From an uncultured Acetobacteroides sp. (GTDB taxonomy: Bacteria > Bacteroidota > Bacteroidia > Bacteroidales > ZOR0009), in NCBI RefSeq assembly GCF_963678165.1, contig NZ_OY782755.1, positions 1,922,001 to 1,986,000 of the forward strand: DNA of 64,000 bases, read 5' to 3'. The notes beneath the pieces were generated by a model that made no database searches, was not told the DNA's origin, and was given only the letters and a program-made list of their open reading frames with translations. Below, piece by piece: positions 52,604 through 61,444 of this stretch. A program made the position numbers and the translations under genes. Each line of letters starts with the position of its first letter. Within the stretch, counting starts at the first letter, position 1.

Positions 52604-52645
52604 GAGGAGGCTGACATTGAATATTCAATTTATAATTCTCATGAA

Positions 52646-53167
52646 ATGATTTTGAGAAAAGCCATTATTTCAGAAATTCCTATTATTTGGAAGATTTTAC
52701 GAGACGCGATTGAGCAAAGAAAACAAGATGGGAGCGAGCAATGGCAAAATGGTTATCCAAATGAGCAAACTATTTTTGAAGATATAATTAATGGTTATGC
52801 TTACGTGTTAATAGATGATAGTATAATCGTAGCTTATGCGGCGATCATTTTAGGCAATGAACCTTCTTACAAAGACATTAAAGGGGAATGGCTTACTAAT
52901 GATAATTATGTTGTAATTCATCGTGTTGCTACATCAAATAAATCAAAAGGGAAAGGTGTTGCTACTCAACTGTTTAAAATGGTAGAAAATATATGCATTG
53001 AACAGAAGGTTTACAGCATTAAGGTAGATACTAATTTTGACAACATCCCAATGCTTAAGATTCTGGATAAATTGAACTACACTTATTGTGGAGAAATCTA
53101 TTATCAAGGTTCACCTCGAAAGGCTTTTGAAAAAGTGATATCATTGTTTAATGGTGATATGGTGTGA
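52646..53167 (+). CDS. GNAT-family N-acetyltransferase (cassette-like gene)
   Basis: A 173-residue acetyltransferase. Motif A, which binds acetyl-CoA, is VIHRVATSNKSKGKGVATQL (positions about 90-109, with KGKGVA as the Q/RxxGxG/A variant), and motif B follows with VDTNFDNIPMLKILDKLNY. GNAT enzymes acetylate amino groups on metabolites, antibiotics or proteins; the substrate here is unknown. Such genes are frequent in integron cassettes. It is AT-rich, in the same direction as the two upstream cassette-like genes, and bounded by folded elements. Confidence 0.9.
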   Translation: MILRKAIISEIPIIWKILRDAIEQRKQDGSEQWQNGYPNEQTIFEDIINGYAYVLIDDSIIVAYAAIILGNEPSYKDIKGEWLTNDNYVVIHRVATSNKSKGKGVATQLFKMVENICIEQKVYSIKVDTNFDNIPMLKILDKLNYTYCGEIYYQGSPRKAFEKVISLFNGDMV

Positions 53168-53225
53168 GTTGCTTTAATGATAGCATATGTTGGGATTAAA
53201 GAAAAAATTTGTAAAACCACAGATT

Positions 53226-53282
53226 GCTAACTACGACGAACACCACTTCGTTACGGTTGCGTCTTCGTCGATGTTAAGAAGC
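53226..53282 (+). repeat. attC-like folded element 3
   Basis: GCTAACTACGACGAA on the left pairs imperfectly with TTCGTCGATGTTAAGAAGC on the right (CGACGAA/TTCGTCG perfect, plus GCTAAC against GTTAAGAAGC). Core fit to RYYYAAC/GTTRRRY is weaker than in elements 0 and 1. It ends the cassette-like series, 59 bases after the GNAT stop. Confidence 0.45.
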
Positions 53283-53450
53283 GGACTTTGACCGCAGCTG
53301 AAAAATTGCTGGTTATTTCTACTAATAAATGGAGGGTAAGCTGTTAAGTAAAGTCGAAATTGCAACCCGAATTTAGGGGCTCAGCTTCGCCAAGCCAAGG
53401 TTGGATCTTCCTGATAGAAACAGACTTCTCTTTTTTCTTGAATGAATGCT

Positions 53451-53458
53451 TACCTTTG
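53451..53458 (+). promoter_or_regulatory. -7 box that sets the start of the GldN-like gene
   Basis: TACCTTTG fits TAnnTTTG. Because the in-frame ATG at 53446 is upstream of this box, the true start is the ATG at 53482, giving a leader of about 17 bases. Confidence 0.55.
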
Positions 53459-53481
53459 TTGCGAATCACAACGTATATTAT

Positions 53482-54636
53482 ATGCGATCATCCATTTTAG
53501 CCATTCTTTTTGCAGCTACGGCACTGCAGTCTGTAGGCCAAGCAACCGTCGTTAAAGGTACAAACGTGCTAATGCCCTCCAAGTTGATGGTTAGGTACAC
53601 GGTTGGCACCGAGCCCTGCAGCGCAACCTTGTCGAACGATAAGGCGCTGGATGTTGGCTGTTCTTTGTACTACAATCAGCCGGTTGCTGATGTCTTTAAG
53701 CTACTAGTTGACACGGTGCAGGCTTCAAAGATATCGGTTTTTGCCCCCTCTTATGGCGATAGCCCATACGGTGCTGGTTATAAGCAGGCATTATCGGCTG
53801 ATGAGGTTATGCATAACCTTGGTCAGGAGATTTCTAAAGTGTATCACGATGATTCTACCGGAAACCACGAAGTGTCAGAATCCCTAAGGCCATACGATAT
53901 TTCGGAGCTTAAAGGCCTCTTTTTTCTAGAGGAGTGGGCGTTAAGCGAAACACCATTTGAGTTTACTAAATGGGTTGTGGCGTATAGCCCTATTCGCAAA
54001 TACCTAAAAGAAAATTCGGAAAGCTACTGCTACTCCATTCCTTTTGTGGTAGTTGATTCGCTGCAAAATGAGCAGGATATCGAGAAGTCTAATCGACGAA
54101 TGCTCCTCACCAACCGGGTTAAGCATGAGTACCTCTTTAATTTGCCGAACTCTTTCTGGAGCAGGCAGGCGGAGTTTGATCAGTACAATAAGCTGACGGA
54201 TGAGGAATCGACATTCTTGGTCGCTAGCAACGATGCACCTTTTCTTAGCAGGTATGGAGTAGAACACCTCCTCAACCTTCTTTTGGATAAGGCAATGAAA
54301 GATAATTATCCGGTTTACGATTTTGAAACCCAGCAGCGGCTTTCGGTTGATAGGATAAATGCCAATGTAGGCATTGGCATCGATACCGTACGCCTAATGA
54401 ATTTTGATGGAACAATCTCGGTACTTACAAAGCAGCGCACCCTTGAACCTGGTGATTTTAAATCGGTTATATTCCACGAGGAGTGGTATGTCGATCCAGA
54501 AACGCTTCGGATGCAGAAAAAGGTTGTGGGACTAACTCCCGTTCGTTACTACTACGACGAGGAGGACACCGAGAAAAGCAAGCTAAAAAGAAAGGCTGTT
54601 TTTACAATTTACTTCGATAAGAATAAGAAGTTTTGA
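53482..54636 (+). CDS. Secreted protein with two GldN-like repeats
   Basis: A 384-residue protein with a signal peptide (MRSSILAILFAATALQSVGQ). It contains two related halves: residues about 115-190 (LKGLFFLEEWALSETPFEFT then KWVVAYSPIRKY) and about 290-365 (DFKSVIFHEEWYVDPETLRM then QKKVVGLTPVRYYY). The pattern E-E/D-W followed by a G(I/L).P block is that of GldN/PorN, part of the gliding and type IX secretion core. The neighbouring gldKLM genes are absent, so it may be a stand-alone paralogue. Family assignment is by eye and moderate. Confidence 0.6.
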   Translation: MRSSILAILFAATALQSVGQATVVKGTNVLMPSKLMVRYTVGTEPCSATLSNDKALDVGCSLYYNQPVADVFKLLVDTVQASKISVFAPSYGDSPYGAGYKQALSADEVMHNLGQEISKVYHDDSTGNHEVSESLRPYDISELKGLFFLEEWALSETPFEFTKWVVAYSPIRKYLKENSESYCYSIPFVVVDSLQNEQDIEKSNRRMLLTNRVKHEYLFNLPNSFWSRQAEFDQYNKLTDEESTFLVASNDAPFLSRYGVEHLLNLLLDKAMKDNYPVYDFETQQRLSVDRINANVGIGIDTVRLMNFDGTISVLTKQRTLEPGDFKSVIFHEEWYVDPETLRMQKKVVGLTPVRYYYDEEDTEKSKLKRKAVFTIYFDKNKKF

Positions 54637-54732
54637 TTGCGGTTTATTGACCGCTCGCTAGTAAAGATGTGGTGCAACCAAAGAACTGCCTTTTGCGCCT
54701 GATTTAAAAGCATTTTAGCACATAAAATAAGC

Positions 54733-54765
54733 AAAGGCCCTTAGTCGTTCTAAGGGCCTTTGGTA
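54733..54765. terminator. Terminator between the GldN-like gene and the thioredoxin operon
   Basis: Perfect 12-base stem AAAGGCCCTTAG / CTAAGGGCCTTT with loop TCGTT between convergent genes. Confidence 0.85.
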
Positions 54766-54782
54766 TGTAAGTATCCTATCGA

Positions 54783-55025
54783 TTAATGCTTGGGCTTGTA
54801 CCTGCCAACCTCTATTCGAGGCTTGCTGCTCGATGCCGTACAGCAACCTGCTGCACCACAAAACGAGATGTTGAAGATTGCCTGTAGCAGGAACAGTCCG
54901 GCAATCGCGTACGAAGTGGCATCGCTAAGGTAGATGCCGTACCCCAAGCTTGCCAATCCGATGACAAGGTATAGTATTCGGGTAAAATGCCAACCCGATA
55001 GCAGGCGCATAAGTTGTTCTTTCAT
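54783..55025 (-). CDS. Small DUF2892-like membrane protein
   Basis: An 80-residue protein with two hydrophobic segments (about residues 15-32 and 38-55), preceded by RLLSGWHFTRILYLVIGLAS, like the YgaP-type DUF2892 membrane hairpin. The tail has CGAAGCCTASSS, with three cysteines that could carry a thiol or metal. Its ATG overlaps the thioredoxin stop codon by one base (TAATG), so the two are translationally coupled. A role in thiol or sulfur handling is likely from this context but not shown. Confidence 0.72.
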   Translation of the reverse strand: MKEQLMRLLSGWHFTRILYLVIGLASLGYGIYLSDATSYAIAGLFLLQAIFNISFCGAAGCCTASSSKPRIEVGRYKPKH

Positions 55026-55390
55026 TATTCCGCAATTTCTACGCTAAAGATATCTTTAAACGCCTGCTTAAAGGAGCTCTTAGGGAGTGCCCCTGTTGAC
55101 ATCTGTGGTTGACCCTCTACGGGTATAAAGAGGATGGAGGGGATGCTTCGGATGCCAAATATGCCGGCAAGCTCCTGCTGGGCTTCGGTATCAACCTTGT
55201 AGAAGTCGATCTTGCCGTTGTACTCGGTGCTTAGCTCCTCGATTACTGGGGCAACCATGCGGCAGGGTGCGCACCAATCGGCGTAGAAGTCGATTACTGC
55301 TGGACGCTCGCCCTTGAATTTCCACTCTTGCGATTCATCGTAGTTAAAGACCATGTCTTTAAAATCTTGGCTGGTGATGTTCTTTGCCAT
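55025..55390 (-). CDS. Thioredoxin
   Basis: A 121-residue thioredoxin with the active site FYADWCAPCRMVAP (CAPC) and cis-proline in IRSIPSILFIP. The opening MAKNITSQDFKDMVFNYDES is slightly longer than classical Trx, and the C-terminus lengthened. No signal peptide, so it is cytoplasmic. A likely -7 box TATATTTG (minus strand, 55437-55444) lies about 47 bases upstream. Downstream and coupled is a small DUF2892-like membrane protein. Confidence 0.93.
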   Translation of the reverse strand: MAKNITSQDFKDMVFNYDESQEWKFKGERPAVIDFYADWCAPCRMVAPVIEELSTEYNGKIDFYKVDTEAQQELAGIFGIRSIPSILFIPVEGQPQMSTGALPKSSFKQAFKDIFSVEIAE

Positions 55391-55792
55391 ATTCTGCTTT
55401 TTTTAATTGTCGTTTTTAATACTTGGCTACAGGTACAAATATAGAGCCAGCAGAAGATGTTTTCAGGAATCTGGGGTTGACATGCATCAGCTTTTGGAGT
55501 GATATTTATTGGGGAATCGCCCTCTATCTTTGTTATGTCAGCATGGGTAAGCATATGCGTAGGGAGGTATCTTTATACCTAACGCTTTAATCCTTAATAA
55601 AGAAAAACTCCTGATTTTGATAGATAGCAATGAGAGTAACAGTAGATTGCTGCTTCCTGGTACCTAATATATAATGAAAAGAGGAAGATATATTTCCGTT
55701 CATTTTGGTGTGTGTCAGCATCTCGACATCCCTATGCAGAAGTTTATTATGGAGCGGAAGATTGAATGGGGAGAAGTTTTGAATATGCGAAA
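55391..55792. other. Gap with no convincing gene
   Basis: About 400 bases. There is a TATCTTTG box at 55525-55532 on the plus strand followed by a 15-codon ORF (55543-55590) that is too short to call. Otherwise AT-rich sequence without repeats or stems. Confidence 0.4.
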
Positions 55793-55822
55793 AGGGAGCC
55801 TACTGTAGTTAGACTCCCTTTC
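55793..55822 (-). terminator. Terminator of the dipeptide epimerase gene
   Basis: Stem AAAGGGAG / CTCCCTTT (with a partly paired 13-15 base loop) and a T-rich tail on the minus strand; 18 bases past the stop. Confidence 0.7.
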
Positions 55823-55840
55823 AATTCAATTTGCTGGGGC

Positions 55841-56854
55841 TTACCGATGGGTAACCCCGATGCCAGGTTGGTTGTTTAGCGTTACCTTGCCATCGACTAC
55901 CGACACGCCATCGAAGGCATCGTTGCTGATGAGTAGCGCGCCATCCAAATCGGCAAAGTTGGTGACAATGCTAAGGTGGGCAGCAGCCGATATGGCGCAG
56001 GAGGTTTCGGTCATGCAGCCAATCATCGTTTTCATGCCTGTGGCTTTGGCAAAGTTAATCATGCGCTGAGCCTCGCGAAGCCCTGTGCATTTCATAAGCT
56101 TAACGTTTACGCCGGAGTAGGCACCTTGGTATTTTACCAAATCGCTTAGGCGTTTTATTCCCTCGTCGGCAATAATAGGCAGCGGGCTATGCTGGGTTAG
56201 CCAGGCAATATCCTCGACCTGCTCTTTGGGCATTGGCTGCTCGATGAGCAGGGCTCCGTTCTCCTTAAGCCAATGTGCCATTTCCAGCGCTTTGTTTCTA
56301 TCGTGCCATCCTTGGTTGGCATCAACGTAAAGGGGCTTATCGGTAACCGAACGTATGGCTTGCACCATTTCAGTATCGTTGTCGCGTCCTAGCTTAACCT
56401 TGAGGATTTTGTAGGGTGCGGCTTCGTGGGTCTTCTCTATAACAACTTCGCGGCTGTCTATCCCTATGGTGTAGGATGTAAATGGCGACTGTTGTGGGTT
56501 GTATCCCCATAGGCGGTAAAGTGGTTGTCCAAGTAGCTTACCGACGAGATCGTGAAGGGCAATATCTACCGATGCTTTTGCGGCGGTGTTGTCAGGCTCT
56601 ATGGCGTCAACGTAGGTTAGGATGTCGTCGAGGCAAAAGGGATCGTTGAATTGTTCGAGATTTACCTTCGATAAGAACCGCATTACGGACTGCGTATCCT
56701 CTCCTAAGTATGGAGGCATGGAGGCTTCGCCGTATCCTGAGTAACCTTCGTGGATTATTTGAGTTAGAACAACGGGTGTTGTACTTCTCGAATTGGCAGC
56801 AACTGTAAATACATGCCTCAACTCAAGGGTGTAAGGGGTAAATGAAAACTTCAT
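55841..56854 (-). CDS. Dipeptide epimerase of the enolase superfamily (Ala-Glu type)
   Basis: A 337-residue muconate-lactonizing-family protein (ATG 56854; another ATG four codons upstream is possible). Catalytic lysine in ILKVKLG (KxK), metal ligands in YVDANQGW, LLIEQPMP and IIADEGIKR, second lysine in VNVKLMKCTG, and the C-terminal GCMTETSCAISAAAHL block that in Ala-Glu epimerases selects dipeptides. It racemises the C-terminal residue of dipeptides, usually those released from peptidoglycan. It stands alone. Confidence 0.85.
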   Translation of the reverse strand: MKFSFTPYTLELRHVFTVAANSRSTTPVVLTQIIHEGYSGYGEASMPPYLGEDTQSVMRFLSKVNLEQFNDPFCLDDILTYVDAIEPDNTAAKASVDIALHDLVGKLLGQPLYRLWGYNPQQSPFTSYTIGIDSREVVIEKTHEAAPYKILKVKLGRDNDTEMVQAIRSVTDKPLYVDANQGWHDRNKALEMAHWLKENGALLIEQPMPKEQVEDIAWLTQHSPLPIIADEGIKRLSDLVKYQGAYSGVNVKLMKCTGLREAQRMINFAKATGMKTMIGCMTETSCAISAAAHLSIVTNFADLDGALLISNDAFDGVSVVDGKVTLNNQPGIGVTHR

Positions 56855-57155
56855 TATGTGCTTCAAATAAGATGGTTAAAATGGTGTGTGAGTGTTGTCG
56901 TAGCATCAACGAGCGCTTTTGCTCGCCTGCTTCATTAAAGCATTAAAAGTAGAGAAAATACCCTGAAATGAATCTTTTTTACTGTTAGAAGCAGCGGGGA
57001 AGGTTTGCAGATGCTCTATTGTGCTAATTCACAGATGGGTTATGTTCTCAATAAAACTAGGGTGAAATAAATAGTTGAAATGGTTAATTTATACTGTATT
57101 TTTTACTATTATTAACAGACTAAAATGTGCATTACTTTACTTAAAACTTTTAGGA

Positions 57156-59885
57156 ATGGTAATGGGAGGATTAAGAAATTATGTTGCGCTAAATTTCCTG
57201 ATGCTTATTGCTTTACTGGCATATATCCCTGATTCTTGGGCTTTGCCTCGTAAGCAGAAGGTGCTTGTAATTCATTCGTACCATCAAGGATTAAACTGGA
57301 CCGACAGCATTACGGCGGGCATCCAATCCGTTTTGTCGCGGCAAAAGAACGTGGAGATCCATTTCGAGTACCTCGACACTAAGCGGAACTACCACCCCGA
57401 GTACATGAAAGAGCTGCTGGCGCTTTACAAGCGTAAGCTCTACAATATTCCGTTTAAGGTTATCATTGTTTCTGATGATAATGCGTTCGACTTTATCCGG
57501 CAGTTCAGGGATGTTTACTATCCCAACATTCCTGTAGTTTTTTGTGGGGTGAACCAGTACCGTCCAGATCTCCTTGCTGGGATGAAGGGCATTACTGGGG
57601 TTTCGGAGGAGAACGATTTCCAGCATACGATAGAGCTAATGCTTCGGCTGCATTCGAACCTCGACACCGTTTTTGTTGTCGACGACCACCAGCAGCCGAT
57701 GTCTAGTATTAATAAGAGGAAAATAGATGAAGCTAGGCGCATTCTAAAAACAAGCGTCAAATTCGTATTCTTGAAGAATGTCAAGTTGGGCGAAATGCTT
57801 AACGAGGTGGCTTCGCTTAAGGGGCGGAAGGCGATTCTTCTGAATAACTATACGAAGGATAAGGACGGCAATTACATATCGTTCGACGAAAACATGCAGC
57901 TTATTCGCGAACGAGCGAAAGTTCCAATCTACTCTACATGGAACTTTTACCTTGGAGAAGGTATTGTAGGAGGGATGCTTACCAGTGGCTATAAGCAAGG
58001 ACAGCTTTCTGCTCAGCTGGCGCTAAAGATACTAATGGGGAGTAAGGCTGATAGCTTGCCCGTAATTCGTACAGGCTATAATGCATACGAGTTTGACTAC
58101 AATCAGCTCAACCGATTTGGAATAGACCTTTCCATGCTTCCTCCAGGAAGCCTTATTGTAAATAAGCCTCCAACATTTTTCGAGCATCACCGCGTTGCAA
58201 TTTTCGTATCAATCGTGTCAATACTGCTTATTATTAACACGATTATTATTAGCTATCTGAAGAGGAAGAGACGAGAGCGAAAACTAATTCAGCAAAACGA
58301 GGAGCTGGAAAGGCGAGTCCTTCAGCGAACGCTTGAAGTGCAAAAAACAAACGAGGTTTTAGAGGCGCAGAAAGGACAGATGCTGCTTCAAAACATGGAG
58401 TTAGAGAAGCATAGGCACCATCTTTTGGAGTTGGTGGAGGAGAGAACCAATAACCTCGAGCATGCTCATGCAATGCTCCATAACAGCCATCAAAGGCTCA
58501 CTAATATTCTTGATGCCAGCTCTGAAGGCTTTTGGGAGTATAATCTTGAAACGCAGGATTTGCACTTTAGCAGCAAGATCTGGGATGCATTGGGGTATAG
58601 GTCTAACGAGTATGTTAATTCCCTTGAGTTTATTGATTCGTTGATTCACCCCGACGATCTTATTCGGGTAAAGCAGTCTATTGACGATTGTATTTGCGGA
58701 AAGAAAGTTTTCTACAAGGAGGAAAATCGGATACGCGCTAAGGATGGACATTATCTCTGGTTGTTATCAAGGGGGAAGATAATAGAGAATGGGAGCGATG
58801 GCTCACGCTACTTTGTGGGCACACATGTTGATATTACGCAGCAGAAAATTGCCGAGCAGCAGCTGCTCGAAGATGAGCGCGTGCTGCGCGCTAGCGAGTT
58901 AAGGTGGCGATCGTTGTTCGAGCAGACCGAAGCGGCTATTCTTCTATTAAATGATAATGCAGAAATCCTCGATTGTAATCCTTCTGCAAAGATTTTACTA
59001 AATCTTAATGATGACGTTGAAAATAAGCATTTTGAAGACTTTGTTCCTTCGATAAAACAGCTGTTGTTATTTAATCAAGATGTAAGAAAGGATGCTTTGT
59101 TTCCTGATAAATCAGAGAGTACGCTTTCTCTTCTTGATGGAACAGTGATGCCGGTTGAGGTTGCCATCAGCAATATTACCATAGAGGATAAGCAGGTAAA
59201 GATGGTTCTTCTGCGGGATATCACAGAGCGTAAAGTTGCCGAACGCGAAGTGCTCAATGCTGTAATCGATGCTGAAGAACGCGAGCGGCAAAGGTTTTCT
59301 AAAGATCTGCATGACTCAATAGGTCCGCTTCTATCAGCGCTGAATCTGTACATTACCGCGTTGAGCAAAGATGGCAGCAAAGAGCGTCATGAGCAGGCTT
59401 ATGCTTTGGCCAAGGAAACGTTGAACGAGACCATCAAAAGCATCAGGGAGGTGTCTAACAACCTAAGTCCGCAAAGTCTTACCGATTTTGGATTGCAAGT
59501 AGCGCTGAGAAGTTTTGTTCAGCGTTTACGAATGGACGACTCGCTCAACATTAATCTTGATTTGGAATTGGGCTCTAACCGCTATTCTATTCCCATAGAG
59601 GTTGGGCTTTACCGTGTTGTAACCGAATTGATAAACAACACGCTAAAGCATGCGCATGCAACCGAAATTATTGTCAAGATTTTAGAATTAAATGGAAGCA
59701 TAAAGTTGGATTACTCTGATAATGGAGTAGGCTTCTCCTTAACCGATGTATCTCGAAAGGGAGGTCATGGCTTGTCGAATATATCGAGTCGGATCCGATC
59801 GATTAATGGACTGGTGAGGCTTTGGTCTCGAGAAGGTAAGGGAATGAGGGTAACACTTGAAGTACCAATTAAGTATACTAGCTGA
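57156..59885 (+). CDS. Sensor histidine kinase with extracytoplasmic ABC-binding-like domain and PAS domains
   Basis: About 909 residues from ATG 57156; an earlier TTG start at 57075 gives 27 more residues and is less likely. After a signal segment (9-28), residues 35-330 are an ABC substrate-binding-like sensor (VLVIHSYHQGLNWTDSI opening, VVFCGVN, YISFDENM). One membrane segment follows (IVSILLIINTIIISY, about 350-370), then coiled coil, two PAS/PAC regions, and a HisKA_3 domain with the phospho-accepting histidine in SKDLHDSIGP (about His 719) and a HATPase_c domain (NNTLKHAHA, DNGVGF). The NarL-type response regulator at 59941 is its partner. Confidence 0.93.
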   Translation: MVMGGLRNYVALNFLMLIALLAYIPDSWALPRKQKVLVIHSYHQGLNWTDSITAGIQSVLSRQKNVEIHFEYLDTKRNYHPEYMKELLALYKRKLYNIPFKVIIVSDDNAFDFIRQFRDVYYPNIPVVFCGVNQYRPDLLAGMKGITGVSEENDFQHTIELMLRLHSNLDTVFVVDDHQQPMSSINKRKIDEARRILKTSVKFVFLKNVKLGEMLNEVASLKGRKAILLNNYTKDKDGNYISFDENMQLIRERAKVPIYSTWNFYLGEGIVGGMLTSGYKQGQLSAQLALKILMGSKADSLPVIRTGYNAYEFDYNQLNRFGIDLSMLPPGSLIVNKPPTFFEHHRVAIFVSIVSILLIINTIIISYLKRKRRERKLIQQNEELERRVLQRTLEVQKTNEVLEAQKGQMLLQNMELEKHRHHLLELVEERTNNLEHAHAMLHNSHQRLTNILDASSEGFWEYNLETQDLHFSSKIWDALGYRSNEYVNSLEFIDSLIHPDDLIRVKQSIDDCICGKKVFYKEENRIRAKDGHYLWLLSRGKIIENGSDGSRYFVGTHVDITQQKIAEQQLLEDERVLRASELRWRSLFEQTEAAILLLNDNAEILDCNPSAKILLNLNDDVENKHFEDFVPSIKQLLLFNQDVRKDALFPDKSESTLSLLDGTVMPVEVAISNITIEDKQVKMVLLRDITERKVAEREVLNAVIDAEERERQRFSKDLHDSIGPLLSALNLYITALSKDGSKERHEQAYALAKETLNETIKSIREVSNNLSPQSLTDFGLQVALRSFVQRLRMDDSLNINLDLELGSNRYSIPIEVGLYRVVTELINNTLKHAHATEIIVKILELNGSIKLDYSDNGVGFSLTDVSRKGGHGLSNISSRIRSINGLVRLWSREGKGMRVTLEVPIKYTS

Positions 59886-59940
59886 CATTGATATGCTATA
59901 AATATCAGCATAAAATAAAAAGCATTATTGGACAAGGACT

Positions 59941-60585
59941 ATGGAACGTATTAGAGTTATTTTAGTTGACGACCACACTCTGTTTCGAAAAGGGCTTAAA
60001 ATGCTACTTGATGAGTCGGATGGGATTGAAGTTGTCTGTGAGGCATCGTCTGGGGTGGAGTTTTTGAAGGTTTTGGAGAATCTGCAACCAGACGTTGTGC
60101 TAATGGACATAAATATGCCCGAAATGAATGGAATGGAGGCAACTCAGATTGCCTTAAAGCAGCATCCTTCGCTACCAATACTAATGCTGTCGATGCATGG
60201 CGAGGAAGAGTACTTCGAAAAAATGGTTGATGCTGGCGTTAAGGGATTCCTGCTTAAGAATTCGGAAGTAGACGAGGTGGTAAAAGCCATTAATACGGTC
60301 TTTAGGGGAGGTAGCTACTTTTCGCAAGAGCTTCTTCTGGGCGTTATCTCATGCAGAAATAAAAAGCATGATGACGAAAAGGAGCTTACCATAACCGATC
60401 GCGAATTGGAGGTGCTTAAGCTTATTTGTTTGGGTTATTCGAATTCCGATATTGCGGATAAGCTTTTTATTAGTCATCGTACTGTCGATCGGCACCGATC
60501 TAACCTTCTCGAGAAGACAAACAGTAGAAATTCAGCTGCCCTAGTTATGTATGCTATTAAGCATAAGTTGGTTGATGTGAGTTGA
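59941..60585 (+). CDS. NarL/LuxR-family response regulator
   Basis: A 214-residue protein. Receiver domain 1-120, with acidic pocket LVDDHTLFRKG and phospho-accepting Asp 56 in DVVLMDINMPEMNG. A LuxR-type helix-turn-helix domain at about 145-208 (TDRELEVLKLICLGYSNSDI with SHRTVDRHRSNLLEKT). It starts 55 bases after the kinase stop and is clearly its partner. It ends at a strong terminator. The target genes are unknown; the ligand sensed by the kinase is also not known. Confidence 0.96.
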   Translation: MERIRVILVDDHTLFRKGLKMLLDESDGIEVVCEASSGVEFLKVLENLQPDVVLMDINMPEMNGMEATQIALKQHPSLPILMLSMHGEEEYFEKMVDAGVKGFLLKNSEVDEVVKAINTVFRGGSYFSQELLLGVISCRNKKHDDEKELTITDRELEVLKLICLGYSNSDIADKLFISHRTVDRHRSNLLEKTNSRNSAALVMYAIKHKLVDVS

Positions 60586-60602
60586 GTCTGGTGTTGTGGC
60601 GT

Positions 60603-60629
60603 AAAACACCCATTTTAAATGGGTGTTTT
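60603..60629 (+). terminator. Terminator of the two-component operon
   Basis: Perfect stem AAAACACCCATTT / AAATGGGTGTTTT with a one-base centre, directly after the response regulator stop. Confidence 0.78.
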
Positions 60630-61406
60630 GGCTGTTTTAAATGAGCTTTTACTCCATTTTATTTGCGTTGAGAACGATGTTATTTTGCTCTTGAAATAAC
60701 AGGTGAGTTTTAAGGTCAAATCTCAACGCAATGATTGCTTGCATTATTTCTTGGTTATCTATTTTGTTGGAGGCTGAACGAAAACAGAGTAGGTGAAGAT
60801 TTTGGGGGTACTGTAGGTTCTACTTGTACTTTAAAACATTTGATCTATTCGAAAATCTCACGTAGGGTATTTCTATTTGCATTATCTCTTTTGATCCTGT
60901 TGAGTTTGCAGGAAATGCTTTTAGACCGTGTTTATCTGAATTTTGGTTTGACAACGTTCATATTGGCTGTTGGAAGTTTTTATTTTTCGTTTTCTAGTAG
61001 GCATTATATCTCGGAGTTATCGTAGAACGGTTTTAATTGGTTTGAGCGGTAACTCGGAGAAGTGCCTAACGCTTAAGGGAGGATTATTTCAGAGGGAATT
61101 CAAGTTTTTGCTAATAGATTGAAGAGTCTCGAAAGAGCTTCACTATAATTTTAGCAACATAATTTTATTACAATCTGACTGGTGCTGATGTCAATGCAGG
61201 TTGTTCATTTTAAATCATCAAAAAGGCTCCACAATAGTCTCTGACTTAATGGAGGGTGTTGGGAGCCTTTTATTCCTTTTTTGAGGAGATCGGGAAAGGA
61301 TTGTAAAATAGGAATTTGGGAATTCAATATATAGTGTTTTAGTATTTTCAGTTATATCAAGGCAAATTGGTTGAAGAGTATTAAGCGACCTTGATGAAAA
61401 TGAATG
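60630..61406. other. Gene-poor region with an orphan terminator
   Basis: Almost 800 bases without a convincing gene. The only ORF of note (60735-61025, TTG start) would give a 96-residue protein with two hydrophobic segments and is doubtful. A terminator-like stem, AAAAGGCTCC at 61221-61230 pairing with GGAGCCTTTT at 61262-61271 across a 31-base loop and followed by ATTCCTTTTTT, implies a plus-strand transcript ending there that no listed gene explains. Confidence 0.45.
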
Positions 61407-61439
61407 ATAAGCCGTTCTCCTTAAAGAGAGCGGCTTATT
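61407..61439 (-). terminator. Terminator of the Crp/Fnr gene
   Basis: Stem ATAAGCCGTTCTC / GAGAGCGGCTTAT (one G-T position) around a short loop, five bases from the Crp/Fnr stop on the minus strand. Confidence 0.75.
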
Positions 61440-61444
61440 GTTTT

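Noticed and set aside
55543..55590. 15-codon ORF after a TATCTTTG box
   Set aside because: Too short to support without conservation; no leader-peptide features such as regulatory codons or an attenuator follow.
60735..61025. 96-codon ORF with two hydrophobic segments
   Set aside because: Needs a TTG start, has no promoter or homology cue, and its composition is no better than chance; mentioned only as part of the gap.
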